In this document: piece after piece, positions 1-10,427 of the stretch
Position numbering within the stretch: the stretch's first letter is position 1
How the letters are laid out: the number at the start of each line of letters is the position of its first letter
Origin: Dugong dugon
Taxonomy: Eukaryota > Chordata > Mammalia > Sirenia > Dugongidae
Direction of reading: 5' to 3'
Assembly (NCBI GenBank): GCA_030035585.1
Contig: CM057461.1
Span: 4,228,501 to 4,292,500 of the forward strand
DNA: 64,000 nt
Position numbers and translations under genes: made by a program
The notes under the pieces: generated by a model
What the model saw: only the letters and a program-made list of their open reading frames with translations
Told to the model about the DNA's origin: nothing
The model's database searches: none

Positions 1-178
1 CTTCCCTGAAAACTAAATCAGGAAGATATATCCATTTCTACCTGACCCCTTCTCCCCTAAACCTCACAAAATCTACGTGGGCTTACCCTGAATATCAAAA
101 TGTGGGAATCAAGGCCAGCTACAGGATTTTTAGGGCCCAGGGCAAAATAAAAATGCTAGCCCCTGGTTAAAAAAATTG
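1..178. other. Intronic edge sequence
   Basis: This stretch precedes the first SINE and lies downstream of the 557-731 exon in gene orientation. I see no exon or clear repeat; the end (about 120-178) resembles SINE-flanking simple sequence. Confidence 0.4.
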
Positions 179-378
179 GGAGCCCCTGGGCAGTGCAAAT
201 GGTTAAGAGCTCGGCTGCAAACTGGAAGGTTGGAGGTTCGAGTCCACCCAGAGGCACCACGGAAGAAAGGCCTGGTGGTCTACATCCAAAAGATCAGTCA
301 TTGAATACACTTCAAGTACTGTTCTACGCTTACACACATGGTGTTACCATGAGTTGGCATCGGCTCGACAACAACTAG
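179..378 (+). mobile_element. AfroSINE (tRNA-derived), long-body class
   Basis: The head reads GGGAGCCCCTGGGCAGTGCA with box-B-like GGTTCGAGTCC at 234-244. The body has AGAAAGGCCTGGTGGTCTAC and the tail has CCATGAGTTGGCATCGGCTC before GACAACAAC. It is old, with many substitutions relative to better-preserved copies in the window. Confidence 0.85.
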
Positions 379-478
379 TTTTGGATTTTAGCATTCAGAA
401 ACTACTAAGGGTTTCAAGGTGGTGGCAGCAGCACATTAACCCGGCACAGGGCCTCCTCGGGCTGCAGGTCTGTGAGCC

Positions 479-550
479 GGTGCTGGGGGGCGCGGCGCTG
501 GGGGGCGGTGCTGGGGGGGGGGGGCACAGCGCTGGGGGGCTCGGCGCTGG
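479..550 (+). repeat. G-rich tract beside a PHACTR3 donor site
   Basis: Several runs of six or more G occur within GCTGGGGGGC-type units; one run is 12 G (around 513-524). The G strand is the template strand of PHACTR3, and the tract ends about six bases from the exon's GT. It meets the simple G-quadruplex pattern of four G-runs with short loops. Confidence 0.75.
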
Positions 551-556
551 CCTCAC

Positions 557-731
557 CTGTCCTGCCGGTGCTTTGTGGCCAGTGCCCTGTGCAGCTCCTC
601 AATGACCCGGCTGGGGGGCAGCGGCCTGTGGACGGCGGTGAGATGTGGGGACCCCGTGGGGGTGGAGAGCTGGCCCCGCAGGGCAGAGTCTGCATTCTTC
701 ACGCTGGAGCCTTGGAAGAGCGTGGCCGGGC
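557..731 (-). CDS. PHACTR3: PHACTR3 internal coding exon (fifth and last seen here)
   Basis: This 175-nt minus-strand exon starts after acceptor ..AAACCAG and ends at donor ACAG|GTGAG (GT at 555-556). It enters in phase 1 and leaves in phase 2. It encodes GPATLFQGSS..., then a Ser/Thr/Pro-rich stretch with LSTPTGSPHLTAV, then RPLPPSRVIEELHRALATKH and RQD. I recognise this as the middle of PHACTR3, just after the proline-rich region. PHACTR3 is a nuclear-matrix-associated protein that binds actin through RPEL motifs and inhibits protein phosphatase 1. The split serine codon (AG|) should be completed by the next exon, which lies left of the window. The C-terminal RPEL triplet and PP1-binding end are therefore absent here. 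A G-rich tract begins within a few bases of the donor. Identity rests on remembered family sequence and consistent exon phases, not on a search. Confidence 0.93.
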
Positions 732-2904
732 CTGGTTTGGGAGGGACCAGCCAGAACGTGATTCTCTGGGGGGCGAGGGTCCTTGCTGACAGACAAGCAA
801 ATGAGCTGAGGGCACGCACCTGCAAGCCAGCCAGCCCCAACGAGCCCCAGGTCCTGGGTGGGCCACCGGTCCCAGAGGACAGGCACCCACAAGCCAGCCA
901 GCCCCCCACCCCCAAATCTAGGGAGAAGGGTACATCCCTGTCCTGTCGTGCTCCCTCTGTGATCCACAGGGGCTGAGCTCTGCAGGGGTGAGGCCAGCAG
1001 GCGTCCCCGCACTTCAAACGTGAGCAGTAAGCATTGACTTTCACGGAATAAATTTGACAATGGTTCAAAACAGACCTGTCCAAATCCCTCCTAGAAAGGT
1101 GAGGCCCCCCTCCTTCCCTCCTTCCCCCAAGCCCTCCTGAGGTATGCCCACCGCACTGAGCTGAGGGTCACAGAGGTGGACCGGGCAGTGAGGGCGGTAA
1201 GCTCCATGCCCCCAGGGGCTAGGCAGGTGGGAGGTGGAGGAGCCAAGGGGCCTCCTGCAATGCAGACAAAAGGGAGGGGCGGGGACCGTGGCAAACAGAA
1301 GAGCCCCTCCAACCTAACGAGGCCACTGCTGCCTTTCAGACTCTGCTCTTTGCTGCCATGAGGAAAAACAGGCTGGGGGCTGCCAGATGCAAAGACTTCC
1401 TGAGAAAAGCTAGGTGTCTGATGATAGGTAAAAATCTCCAATGTTTAAAATGCGGGCAACAAAATCCTTTAGATATTGAACATCATGCAGATCCAACAAA
1501 GCAAGTCTGTGGGTGGGATTCTCTCGTCTCGGGTGGAGGGTGGGCTGAGGGTCCTCTTGCAGTGCCTTCTTCCCCTCACCTGGCCTGGGACAGCAGGCAC
1601 CAAGGGACCCTAGGGGTGAAGCCCAAGAAAAGGGCTTTCTCCTCCTCTGCTGCCACCTAGCATTCATATGCTGCAGCAAACATGTCCTCCAAAAGAAGGC
1701 TCAAGCAGAAGAGCAAATGAAGATGAAGTCCCACAAGGTAGGCCCAGCAGTGAGAAATGAGAACGCCGTCCAAAGCTCCTGGCCACCCTTCCCTTCCCTC
1801 CAGCTCCTAATTCAGTCCCCAAATCAACCTGAGACATGTCAGAAGTGCCCACCACCCCAGACGTCCCCCAGTCCCTGGGGACTGAGATTAGAAGTCAGAG
1901 GTGTTGACGACAGGCTGGGGCAGGACCCTGGGACCCAGGAATAGGATGTGGCACAAAGTGGAGCAGTTCCGAGGAGACATGGAACTGGGTTCCCGTCTCA
2001 GTCAGCCATGGGGCCCTGGACAAACCTCAGAAGCTTCCCGACTCGGTTTCCCAACTGTGAGGTGGGGCTCATGCCACATCCCTTGAGGGAAGGTGCAGTG
2101 CTTGTGCGTGTCTGGGCCTTGCTGGGTAGCCGGGATCGGTGTGCGCCCAGCAGACGTTAAGTACTGACGGTGTCGCTCAGGTGACCGGGACCAAGTGGCT
2201 GAGCTCGGCTATCTGGTGTCATCTTCTGTGACCTTTGTCATCAAAGACAGTGTGGAAGGCTTTCCTCTCAAAATCCAAACCACCTCTTGGTGAAGAGCCT
2301 GCTTTTCTCCAAGATCAGCAGTGATGGGACAAGCGATACACAGGCAGGCAACAGCAGTAAATATCGACTTCCCGGGGCTATCAGGCCAGCGTGGCTGAAG
2401 TTGCCTAGGGAGATGCCTCTGGGGGCCTCTGCCCAGCCCACGACCTACTCTCTGACCACCGTCCCTAAAGTCTGGTGTCATCCCTGGCTCTGTCTTACTG
2501 GACAGAGCTCACTGGAGAGAGAATCAACAAAATCCAGACCAGCAGAGACAGCAAGAAAGATTTACTGAGAGAGACAATGAAAGACACAGATTCAGAGAGA
2601 AGCAAGAAAGAGATAGACAGACAGCCCCCGAATGTTCAGACAGACAGACACAAGACAAAGGCCTCGTCCCAGGACTGGCTGTGTCTCCTGTACTCATGTT
2701 CTAAAAGACATGCTCTTTGACTCCTGCAAACAGACTACCTCATTTGCTTGAGAAGCCCGAGTGGTCTACTCTGGACAACCGGAGCTCCTTGCTAAGAACA
2801 GCTCTCCTGCCTCTGGTTCTGCCCCCAGACCTGCCACCCCTAAGCCCAGTAACAGTCAAAGGGTGAGAACTGGCCCCTAGTGGGTGCCCAATCAAGACTG
2901 GCTG
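732..2904. other. PHACTR3 intron, mostly unique sequence
   Basis: No further exon is visible. It is GC-rich near 780-970, with short AG- and CAGA-rich stretches at about 2510-2660. The only recognisable repeat is an old MIR at about 1975-2095, listed separately. Confidence 0.6.
1975..2095 (+). mobile_element. MIR SINE fragment
   Basis: GGACAAACCTC..., CGGTTTCCCAACTGTGAGGT follows the MIR core (ctcagtttcctcatctgtaaaatggg) in degraded form. Confidence 0.5.
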
Positions 2905-3057
2905 AAATCATAGATGGATGGATGGGTGGATGGGCAGATGCAAGGGTGGAGGAGTGGGTGGTTGGGTGGATGGTTAGATGGATGGCTGGGTGAATGGATG
3001 AATGGTGGATGGATAGGTGAGTAAATGCGCAAACGGATGGGTGGGTGGATGGTGAAG
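2905..3057 (+). repeat. Degenerate TGGA/TGGG tetranucleotide array
   Basis: ATGGATGGATGGGTGGATGG-type repeats run to within about 26 bases of the donor of the 3084-3287 exon. On the opposite strand they give open frames rich in H, P and S, which are not genes. Confidence 0.9.
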
Positions 3058-3083
3058 GGAGGGAGGAATGAATGTGGACCCAC

Positions 3084-3287
3084 CTGTGACATTTTTCACG
3101 ATTTTGGGTCCGGCCTTGGGTGGCGGGGTGGGCAGCAGTGGGGGACTGGGCAGCTGGCCCACGGATCTCTCCAGGGGTCTGTGAGGACTCTCCAAGGAGT
3201 CAGCTAAGGCTTGAGAGGACTCATCTGAGGTGGACAAGAGGCTGCCATCGTCTTCTTCTTCACCACTGGACACTGACGGCAACTTGG
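3084..3287 (-). CDS. PHACTR3: PHACTR3 internal coding exon (fourth seen), acidic and proline-rich segment
   Basis: This 204-nt exon is bounded by acceptor TTCAACTAG and donor GTCACAG|GTGGGT (GT at 3082-3083). It is phase 1 at both ends, so it could be skipped without a frameshift. It encodes AKLPSVSSGEEEDDGSLLST, then SDESSQALADSLESPHRPLE, then RSVGQLPSPPLLPTPPPKAG and PKIVKNVT. The acidic serine-rich part and the LPSPPLLPTPPPK proline block are typical of the disordered PHACTR3 centre. Compared with my memory of the human protein, ALADSLES is shorter by two residues than ALAGADSLDS. The segment probably has no fold of its own and links the N-terminal RPEL motif to the C-terminal actin/PP1 module. 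A TGGA tetranucleotide array starts about 26 bases past the donor. Confidence 0.94.
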
Positions 3288-3596
3288 CTAGTTGAAGAGC
3301 AAAACAGAAAATTCACAAAACATAATTCCTTCTGACTGTGGTGGAAAGAATGAAGAAATGTGGAGCCCTTGGCTGGGTGGGATTTTAACACTGAGAAAAA
3401 CACACAGGAGCCACTGCACACACACCCTTAACCGCCTCTGAACCCAGCTGTCAATACGACCACCAGAAATGGAGGAAGGGAGGAAAGGAGGGAGTTCCAA
3501 GAGCGTGGGAGATCTGTTCACTTTTCCACTCACGAGGTTCATGCCATGCTCCACCTCAGCCACAGACCAGCCCCACCTGGGGTGGCGGGCACCATC

Positions 3597-3775
3597 ACAG
3601 GTTTGGGAGTCAGACACACCTGGTCACAAGCTGACTCTGCCACTCACCCTGTGACCCTGGGCAAGTTACTAAACCTCTCTGTGCTTCTATTTACTCATTG
3701 ATGATGTGGAGCCAGTAATAACACCCTCTCACAGGATTATGGAAGGCTTTAAACAGGAAGTGATGATGAGCTGTG
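3597..3775 (+). mobile_element. MIR SINE
   Basis: TTGGGAGTCAGACACACCTG, then TGACTCTGCCACTCACCCTGTGACCCTGGGCAAGTTACTAAACCTC in order, matches the MIR core and conserved centre well. It lies in the intron upstream of the 3084-3287 exon. Confidence 0.85.
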
Positions 3776-4270
3776 GGCCTGAGACACAGCGGCCCCTGTT
3801 AGAACATCTGTTATTTTCACATGTCCATTCTAAGCGGCCCCGCCTCCTGGCCAGCTGGGAGGTGAGTGGTGCGGGGTGCGGACAGGGAGGCACCTGGAGG
3901 AAGGGTCAGCTCTCCAGAGCCTTGGCTTCCTTTCCTTGAGTCCAGGCTTCCAATCAACTGCTCCCCCACCTCCTGGACCCCCAGCCTGTCCACCCTCCGC
4001 CATCTCCTAACTCATCACCTGTCCCCTTGCCCATGTCTCTCTTTACCCAGTTCAGGCCCCAATGCACATCACCTCTACAGAACTCCCACAGTACCCACCA
4101 AGCCCTGTGCCTCGCCTCCTTCTCATTTCCCTCTCTGGCTAAACCCCATTCTGGAGGTGGCCTCCAACACTTGCTTTCGCCTTGCCGCTGTGCGGCGAAG
4201 CGCCACAGGAGGAAGAAAGATGACTCAGGAGACCCCCACCACTCAGGACCGGCACCTTCTGGGGCCCCTG
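3776..4270. other. Intronic unique sequence
   Basis: C- and T-rich unique DNA with no exon pattern. A stretch around 3990-4150 may be a remnant of an L2 3' end but is too diverged to call. Confidence 0.4.
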
Positions 4271-4858
4271 GCTCTGCCCTATGGTGGATGGCTGAGTGGA
4301 TGGTTGGATGGTTGGATGGTTGGATGGATGGATGGATGCATGGATGGATGGATGCATGGATGCGTGCATGGATGGATGGGTGGGTGAGTGGGTAGATGGG
4401 TGGGTAGATCAGTGGATGGGTGGGTAGATCAGTGGATGGGTGGATGGATCAGTGGATGGGTGGATGGATCGGTGGATGGATCAGCAGATGGATGGATGGA
4501 TCAGCGAATGGGTGGATGGATCAGTGGATGGATCAGTGGATGGGTGGATGGATCAGTGGATGGGTGGACGGATCAGTGGATGGGTGGATGGATCAGTGGA
4601 TGGGTGGACGGATCAGTGGATGGGTGGATGGATCAGTGGATGGATCAGTGGATGGGTGGATGGATGGATGGATGAGTGAGTGGATAGATGGGTGAGTGGA
4701 TGGGTACATAGGTGAATGGATGGGTGAGTAGATTGGTAGATGGATGGATCGGTGGACAGGTCTGTGGATGGATGAGTGTCTGCGTGGATGGATGAGTGGG
4801 TGGGTGGGTGGATGAGTAGGTGGGTGCACAGGTGAGTGCATGGATGGGTGGGTCAATT
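4271..4858 (+). repeat. Large TGGA-derived array with a 20-bp higher-order unit
   Basis: Simple TGGA repeats flank a core at about 4400-4670 built from GGATCAGTGGATGGGTGGAT units. The array is intronic. All frames on both strands are open for long stretches because of the period, which explains overlapping open frames with no genuine gene. Confidence 0.93.
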
Positions 4859-5030
4859 CTCCATTGCGTCTTCTCCACTCAAGCTTTTCTACTGTAACAA
4901 CTGCTTCTCACTTTCTCCGTTCCTTTCTTGCCTCCAGCTCCTCACCTGACCTCTCTCCTCCTGTGTGGCCTCACCTCCGGCTTTACAGGGAAACTGAGGC
5001 TCTGCCAAAGGCCCATGGCCGTTCTTGACC

Positions 5031-5170
5031 GGGGGTGACAAACTACAGCCCCTGGGTCAAATCTGTATTTCAACCAGCCACTCTCATGGCAAGGCACTGA
5101 GTTCAAGTTCCAGCCCCCAGACTGCACACATCTTTACGGCATGACATTTTAGAAGGAACCAGGTACCCAG
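5031..5170 (-). mobile_element. Possible hAT-Charlie-type DNA transposon fragment
   Basis: GGGGGTGACAAACTACAGCCCCTGGGTCAAATC resembles the non-autonomous hAT end 'ggggttggcaaactacggcccgcgggccaaatc' seen better at 14562 and 34744. Confidence 0.5.
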
Positions 5171-6095
5171 CTCAAAAGCAAGGTCTGCCAATAATGCTAC
5201 AAACCATTGCTGACTGGGCAGCGAGCAGCGGGTATCTCAAAGTACCAGCAGGTTTCTATGCTGGAAGCATGTCTTCCTTCTCCATCCTTCACTTCTTCCT
5301 TCTGTTTTCCCTTCCCCACTGCCAGCAACAGTCCTGGTCCCTCCAGTTAAAACAACAGCAGCAACCCTGCCCACCACCTCCACCAACAACTACTCAACAT
5401 GGCAGACACTGTGCTAAGTACTTGCCACCCTCAAAACAACCCTGATGTTGGGACTGTTATTTTCACTATTTAACAGAGGGGGGACCTGAGGCTTAGAGCA
5501 ACGTGCCAAGCACACCTGGTGGAGAGGTGGGGGAGCCTCAGCTTGAACCCAGAGCCCTAAAGCTGGAGGACCACAGCCCACGGCGCTCCGGCCAGCACGC
5601 ACCGCCCTGGCCTCACCTGGAAAAGCAGCTGCACTCCTTCTCTGGGGAGGAGACAGCTACCTGCTAGTGGTTGAGGCAGCTAGGCTGCTCCCTCTGCCCT
5701 CACCATGCCCTGCGGTCCTGGGATCTGCTGAAATGCTCCCACTGGGTAATCGCTCCCTTGGAGAGCACCTTCCTGCTCAGAAGTTCCCAGTGAAAATGCA
5801 CAGTGCCCTGGGAGGACAGAGTCAGGTGAAGGTCACCTGTGAACCTGAGAACACCTTTAAGCACCTGACTCATTGGTCATGCCAGGCCTAGGAAGAGACA
5901 GTGGAGAAAAACTCCAGCAAACGCTCTAACTCAGCCCCGTGGTGGAGTGCAGCAGGTCTGAAACACAAGGACACCCTGAGTCTCTAGGACACCTCCCTGA
6001 GGGCCACTGCCCAAGCCCGGCAGGGACCCCAGCTGCCACCCCCGGCTGATGGACATTCTGCAGGCAGCTCAGCCCACACAGGTTCCAGCCAGTAC
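5171..6095. other. PHACTR3 intron, unique sequence with one MIR
   Basis: No exon signal apart from the next donor. A MIR in minus orientation lies at about 5395-5545. CA- and CC-rich stretches at 5335-5400 are unremarkable. Confidence 0.5.
5395..5545 (-). mobile_element. MIR SINE
   Basis: CACTGTGCTAAGTACTTGCC, then ATTTCACTATTTAACAGAGG... ACCTGAGGCTTAGAGCAACG, is the reverse-oriented MIR pattern (ttttacagatgaggaaactgaggctcagag). Confidence 0.6.
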
Positions 6096-6275
6096 CTGCA
6101 TCGTCAGGGTGGGTGTCTGCGGACAGCTGCTCATCCAGGGATGGGGGGTCTGTCCCGGTGGCCAAGGGGCTTCCTGACTGGGCATCTTCCAACGTCAGCG
6201 CCTCCTGCTGGGGTGGGGCCGGCTCGCTCTGCACGCCTCGGGGGCCCCCACTGGGGTTGGCTTTGCTTTCAGCAT
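6096..6275 (-). CDS. PHACTR3: PHACTR3 internal coding exon (third seen), disordered linker
   Basis: This 180-nt exon lies between acceptor TCCGTGCAG and donor GATGCAG|GTACTG (GT at 6094-6095). It is phase 1 at both ends. It encodes DAESKANPSGGPRGVQSEPA, then PPQQEALTLEDAQSGSPLAT, then GTDPPSLDEQLSADTHPDDA. This matches the remembered PHACTR3 order DAESK...SGSPLATGTD...DDA directly after the LLEMMEQ end of the first RPEL motif. The composition (Pro, Ser, Glu, Asp, Gly) predicts a disordered linker. The split codons join cleanly to the flanking exons, giving Asp at the upstream junction and Ala at the downstream one. The upstream intron is 10.7 kb and holds the 45-bp minisatellite and the CA/TG tracts. 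Confidence 0.94.
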
Positions 6276-6884
6276 CTGCACGGAAGGCAGCTGTCAGGCC
6301 GGCCGGCACGCTGCCTGCCCTTTCGTTCTCATGAAGAACTTTCCTGCAGGGACAGTGTGGACCTGGACACGCCCCAGCCAGGACCACCACGCTCCACATC
6401 CCATCTTCCTAAGAAAAGCACCAGGCATTGTAGCACATCTCGGCCCTGGGCCTCCAGGCTGTGGTCCCCAACCCGACACCTTGCGGGAGACCGGACGGTG
6501 GCCCCTGGAACCCCCACCCAGAATCAAACCCTCTGCCATGTGCCTTTGCGGTGCCTGCCCGTTCTTACTCTGGCTTTAGCCAATGGGACACCAATGGGTT
6601 TGATGCAAGTGATGGCTTGACGGATAGCTTGCCCACGTCCCTGCATCCCTTCTATGCACCTCTGCCTGCTGTGAGGGTGTGCTGGCCAGCATGCCAGAGG
6701 ACTGAGGGATAGGGACCAGGCCTGAGCCACTCATGTCCTGCCAGCCGAGGCCAGCCCAGACGGTCAGCAGCAGACCACCACTGAACACCATTGAGGTTTG
6801 AGGCTGGTTGTCACACATCATTACCGTGGCTACAGATGACTAAGGCACCTCTGCATCCGCTGTTCAACCATTGGTCAGCCATTA
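6276..6884. other. PHACTR3 intron, unique sequence
   Basis: GC-rich intronic DNA upstream (in gene sense) of the 6096-6275 exon. No additional exon or clear repeat is seen. Confidence 0.5.
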
Positions 6885-7254
6885 GCAAATGTTAGATCAC
6901 TGACTGTGTTCCTGGCACTGTGATGGACCATCTGACCACTGGTCACCCTTCAGCAAACATTCATGGATCACCTACTGTGTGCCTAGCACCATGATGGACC
7001 ATCCAATCACTGGTCATCCTTCAGCAAATGTTCACGGATCACCTACTGTATTCCTGGCACCATGACAATCCAACCATTGGTTACCCATTAGCAAATGTTT
7101 ACTGAACACCTACCTACTGCGCTCCTGGTACCATGACAGACCATCCAACCATTGGTTACCCATTAGCAAATGTTTACTGAGCACCTACCTACTGTGCTCC
7201 TGGCACCATGATGGACCACCCAACCACCGGTCACCCGCTAAGCAAATGTTTATG
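6885..7254 (+). repeat. Ancestral long-unit (about 70-80 bp) minisatellite domain
   Basis: About five units contain AGCAAATGTTTACTGA-like text followed by a CACCTACTGTG...CTGGCACCATGA segment and GACCATCCAACCA. This resembles the L2/MIR phrase 'caaatatttattgagcacctactatgtgccaggcac', so the repeat probably began in such an element. It leads directly into the 45-bp array at 7255. Confidence 0.8.
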
Positions 7255-8455
7255 GGTCACTACTGTGCTTCTTGTACTGAGAGGGACCATCTGACCAGCG
7301 GTCACTACTGTGCTCCTGGTACTGAGAGGGACCATCTGACCAGCGGTCACTACTGTGCTCCTGGTACTGAGAGGGACCATCTGACCAGCGGTCACTACTG
7401 TGCTCCCGGTACTGAGACAGGCCATCTGACCAGCGGTCACTACTGTGCTCCCGGTACTGAGACGGACCATCTGACCAGCGGTCACTACTGTGCTCCCGGT
7501 ACTGAGACGGACCATCTGACCAGAGGTCACTACTGTGCTCCTGGTACTGAGACAGACCATCTGACCAGCGGTCGCTACTGTGCTCCTGGTACTGAGAGGG
7601 GCCATCTGACCAGCGGTCACTACTGTGCTCCCGGTACTGAGACGGGCCATCTGACCAGCGGTCACTACTGTGCTCCCGGTACTGAGACGGACCATCTGAC
7701 CAGCGGTCACTACTGTGCTCCCGGTACTGAGACGGACCATCTGACCAGAGGTCACTACTGTGCTCCTGGTACTGAGACAGACCATCTGACCAGCGGTCGC
7801 TACTGTGCTCCTGGTACTGAGAGGGGCCATCTGACCAGCGGTCCCTACTGTGCTCCCGGTACTGAGACGGACCATCTGACCGCTGGTCACTACTGTGCTC
7901 CTGGTACTGAGAGGGACCATCTGACCAGAGGTCACTACTGTGCTCCTGGTACTGAGACGGACCATCTGACTGCTGGTCACTACTGTGCTCCCGGTACTGA
8001 GACAGACCATCTGACCGCTGGTCACTACTGTGCTCCTGGTACTGAGAGGGACCATCTGACCAGAGGTCACTACTGTGCTCCTGGTACTGAGACGGACCAT
8101 CTGACCAGCGGTCGCTACTGTGCTCCCGGTACTGAGAGGGGCCATCTGACCAGCGGTCACTACTGTGCTCCCGGTACTGAGATGGGCCATCTGACCGCTG
8201 GTCACTACTGTGCTCCTGGTACTGAGACGGACCATCTGACCGCTGGTCACTACTGTGCTCCCGGTACTGAGACGGACCATCTGACCAGAGGTCACTACTG
8301 TGCTCCTGGTACTGAGACGGACCATCTGACCGCTGGTCACTACTGTGCTCCCGGTACTGAGACGGACCATCTGACCAGCGGTCACTACTGTGCTCCTGGT
8401 ACTGAGAGGGGCCATCTGACCAGCGGTCACTACTGTGCTCCTGGTAATGTGGTGG
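7255..8455 (+). repeat. 45-bp minisatellite, about 27 units
   Basis: Unit: GGTCACTACTGTGCTCCTGG, then TACTGAGACGGACCATCTGACCAGC. Because 45 is divisible by 3 and the unit lacks stops in some frames, open frames of 423 codons (plus) and 469 and 426 codons (minus) result. These encode only 15-residue repeats such as GHYCAPGTETDHLTS and are not genes. Units 4-8 (7390-7614) and 9-13 (7615-7839) share the same order of variants, a 225-bp higher-order duplication. The array lies in the 10.7-kb PHACTR3 intron. Confidence 0.95.
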
Positions 8456-9309
8456 ACCCTGGGAAGGCACAGGTGGATGAGACACGGTCCTTGTCCCCGG
8501 GCAGCTCGCATCTGTGAGGAGACCACCCAACCATATGTGTCACCGTGAGCCCTGGAATGGGGACATGGCCCAGGACCAGGGGGCACTGAGCAGGAGTGCC
8601 TGCATCTAACCAGGAGCCTTCCCAGGAAAGATGACACCAAGGCTCAGTGAGGCTGAAAGAGGGACCTGGTGCTTCCCCTCGCTCAGGTCTTGGCTGTGGG
8701 GCCTTCTGAGGGTCGGCTGTGACTGATGACCCCGGGGCAGTATCTACCAATGAGGAGCTCAGCATGTGGAGAGCATAAGGAACTGGTCCAGGCCACACAG
8801 CCATGAAGTGGCGGCCATGAAGTGGTGGCCTATTAGTAAGAATCACCCCTTCTTAGACACGGCCACAGCCCCAGTGCAGAGTACCCACGTGCTCCCTTGT
8901 GGGAACCCCCTTAGTCCTCATGGCAGGCTCAGAGGAGAGGGCGCCTCGCCTCAGAGCCTCCCAGAAGCAGCAGTGTGGGACTCTAACTGAGCCCCCCACC
9001 CCCTTGCCTTGGAAGCCCTTCCCCCGACACTGCCTCCCCTGCTGGTGGTGGGTGGGAGGAGGAAAGGCTGATTTCAGAGTCAGGGTCTCATCTGTCCAAG
9101 TCAGTCCTTTGTAAGCCTGTTATCCCTGTGACCTGTAGCAGGGCCCCTTCCCTCCCTCTCAAAAGTGCCCTGGTCTGGACACCTGGCTGGTCACCTACCC
9201 AGGCATCACACCTACTGCAGGTGGGATTCCTTTTGCCCACACAGGAAACTCCTCTGGGCCTCAATATCAGCATCTAGAAAGTTCTCTGGGTCTGCTTTTT
9301 CATCTAGAC
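8456..9309. other. PHACTR3 intron, unique sequence
   Basis: Unique intronic DNA. Nothing beyond short direct repeats, such as GAAGTGGCGGCCATGAAGTGG at about 8804. Confidence 0.5.
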
Positions 9310-9935
9310 ATGTCTCTGGGTCTCAGTTTCCTTACCCTTCTTTATAAGGATATCTACATAGACAGACGGATATAATTAGATGTCCTTATCGATAAAATGC
9401 ACCTGACCCTGTTTTCAATAGCCTCATATGCATCCGAAGCTAGGCAATGAATAAGGAAGACCAAAGAATTGACGCTTTTGAATTGTGGTGTGGGCTAAGA
9501 ATGTTGAATGTATCACGGACTGCCAGAAGAATGAACAAATCTATCTTGGAAGAGTACAGCCAGAATGCTCCTTAGAAGCAAGGATGGCAGGACTTCATCT
9601 CACGTACTGTGGACATGTTATCAGGAGGGACCAGTCCCTGGAGAAGGGCATCATGCTTAGTAAAGTAGAAGGGCCAATGAAAAAGAGGAAAACTCTCAAC
9701 GAGATGGATTGACACAGTGGCTGCAACAATGGGCTCAAGCATAAAACCTATTGTGAGGACGGCACAGTGTTTCATTCTGTTGCGCACTGGGTTGTCATGA
9801 GTCGGAACCAACTCGACGGCCCCTAACGACAACATCTATAAAACAAGGACACTACCATCATACTCACTTTACAGAATTACTGTGAGGATTAAACAAGTTA
9901 ATAGACATAACGTGCCTGGCATAGTCAGCACTATA
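9310..9935 (+). mobile_element. MIR SINE split by an RTE insertion
   Basis: The left part (about 9310-9397) has TCTGGGTCTCAGTTTCCTTACC. The right part (about 9838-9935) continues with ACTGTGAGGATTAAACAAGTTAATAG and GTGCCTGGCA. The two halves of one MIR flank the RTE copy at 9398-9837. Confidence 0.7.
9398..9837 (+). mobile_element. RTE LINE, 5'-truncated 3' end
   Basis: The sequence runs from TGCACCTGACCCTGTTTTCA through the reverse transcriptase C-terminal end (product text ...YLGRVQPECSLEARMAG... and KKRKTLNEMD) to the tail CATGAGTCGGAACCAACTCG and CTAACGACAAC. A short flanking repeat ATAAAA (9392-9397 and 9838-9843) is the likely target-site duplication. Confidence 0.9.
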
Positions 9936-10254
9936 CACGTGCTTTTTTATATGTTGTTGTTGTTGATGATGACGCTTTTTGATGAAGACAGTAGGGGTGA
10001 AGATCTGGCCCAGGCCACTGTGCCCACGTGATAACAGTAGGCGAGAGAGAGAGAGAGGTTTTCTTAGTTTGGGGTACCCGCTCACCATTCCCAGCCCCAG
10101 ACCAGGCCCCTTCACCCATATGACCCTCAGAGGGATTAAGAGTTTGTAATTACTGGTTTTTCTATTCCTCTACTGCCCTCAGGAGATAGACAGAGGGGCC
10201 AGCCAGGCTGGAGTCTGGAAGATTTAGGGCTTGGAGGATCTCATCTATGCAGTG

Positions 10255-10425
10255 CACATATACCCACACCATATGCACACACATATGCATGCATACACAC
10301 ACATACACACACCCACATGCACACACACGCATGCATATACAGGCACACACACAGGTATGTACAATGCATGCATACACACATACACAAATTCGCTCACACA
10401 CACGTGCACACACACACCTGCCAGA
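10255..10425 (+). repeat. Degenerate CA-rich tract
   Basis: ACACACATATGCATGCATAC-type alternating purine-pyrimidine sequence. Confidence 0.9.
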
Positions 10426-10427
10426 GG

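Noticed and set aside
7255-8455. CRISPR-like array
   Set aside because: Units are contiguous with no unique spacers, and the context is a mammalian intron.
7246-8640. Open frames of 423, 469 and 426 codons
   Set aside because: They are produced by a 45-bp tandem repeat whose length is a multiple of three; several frames are open at once.
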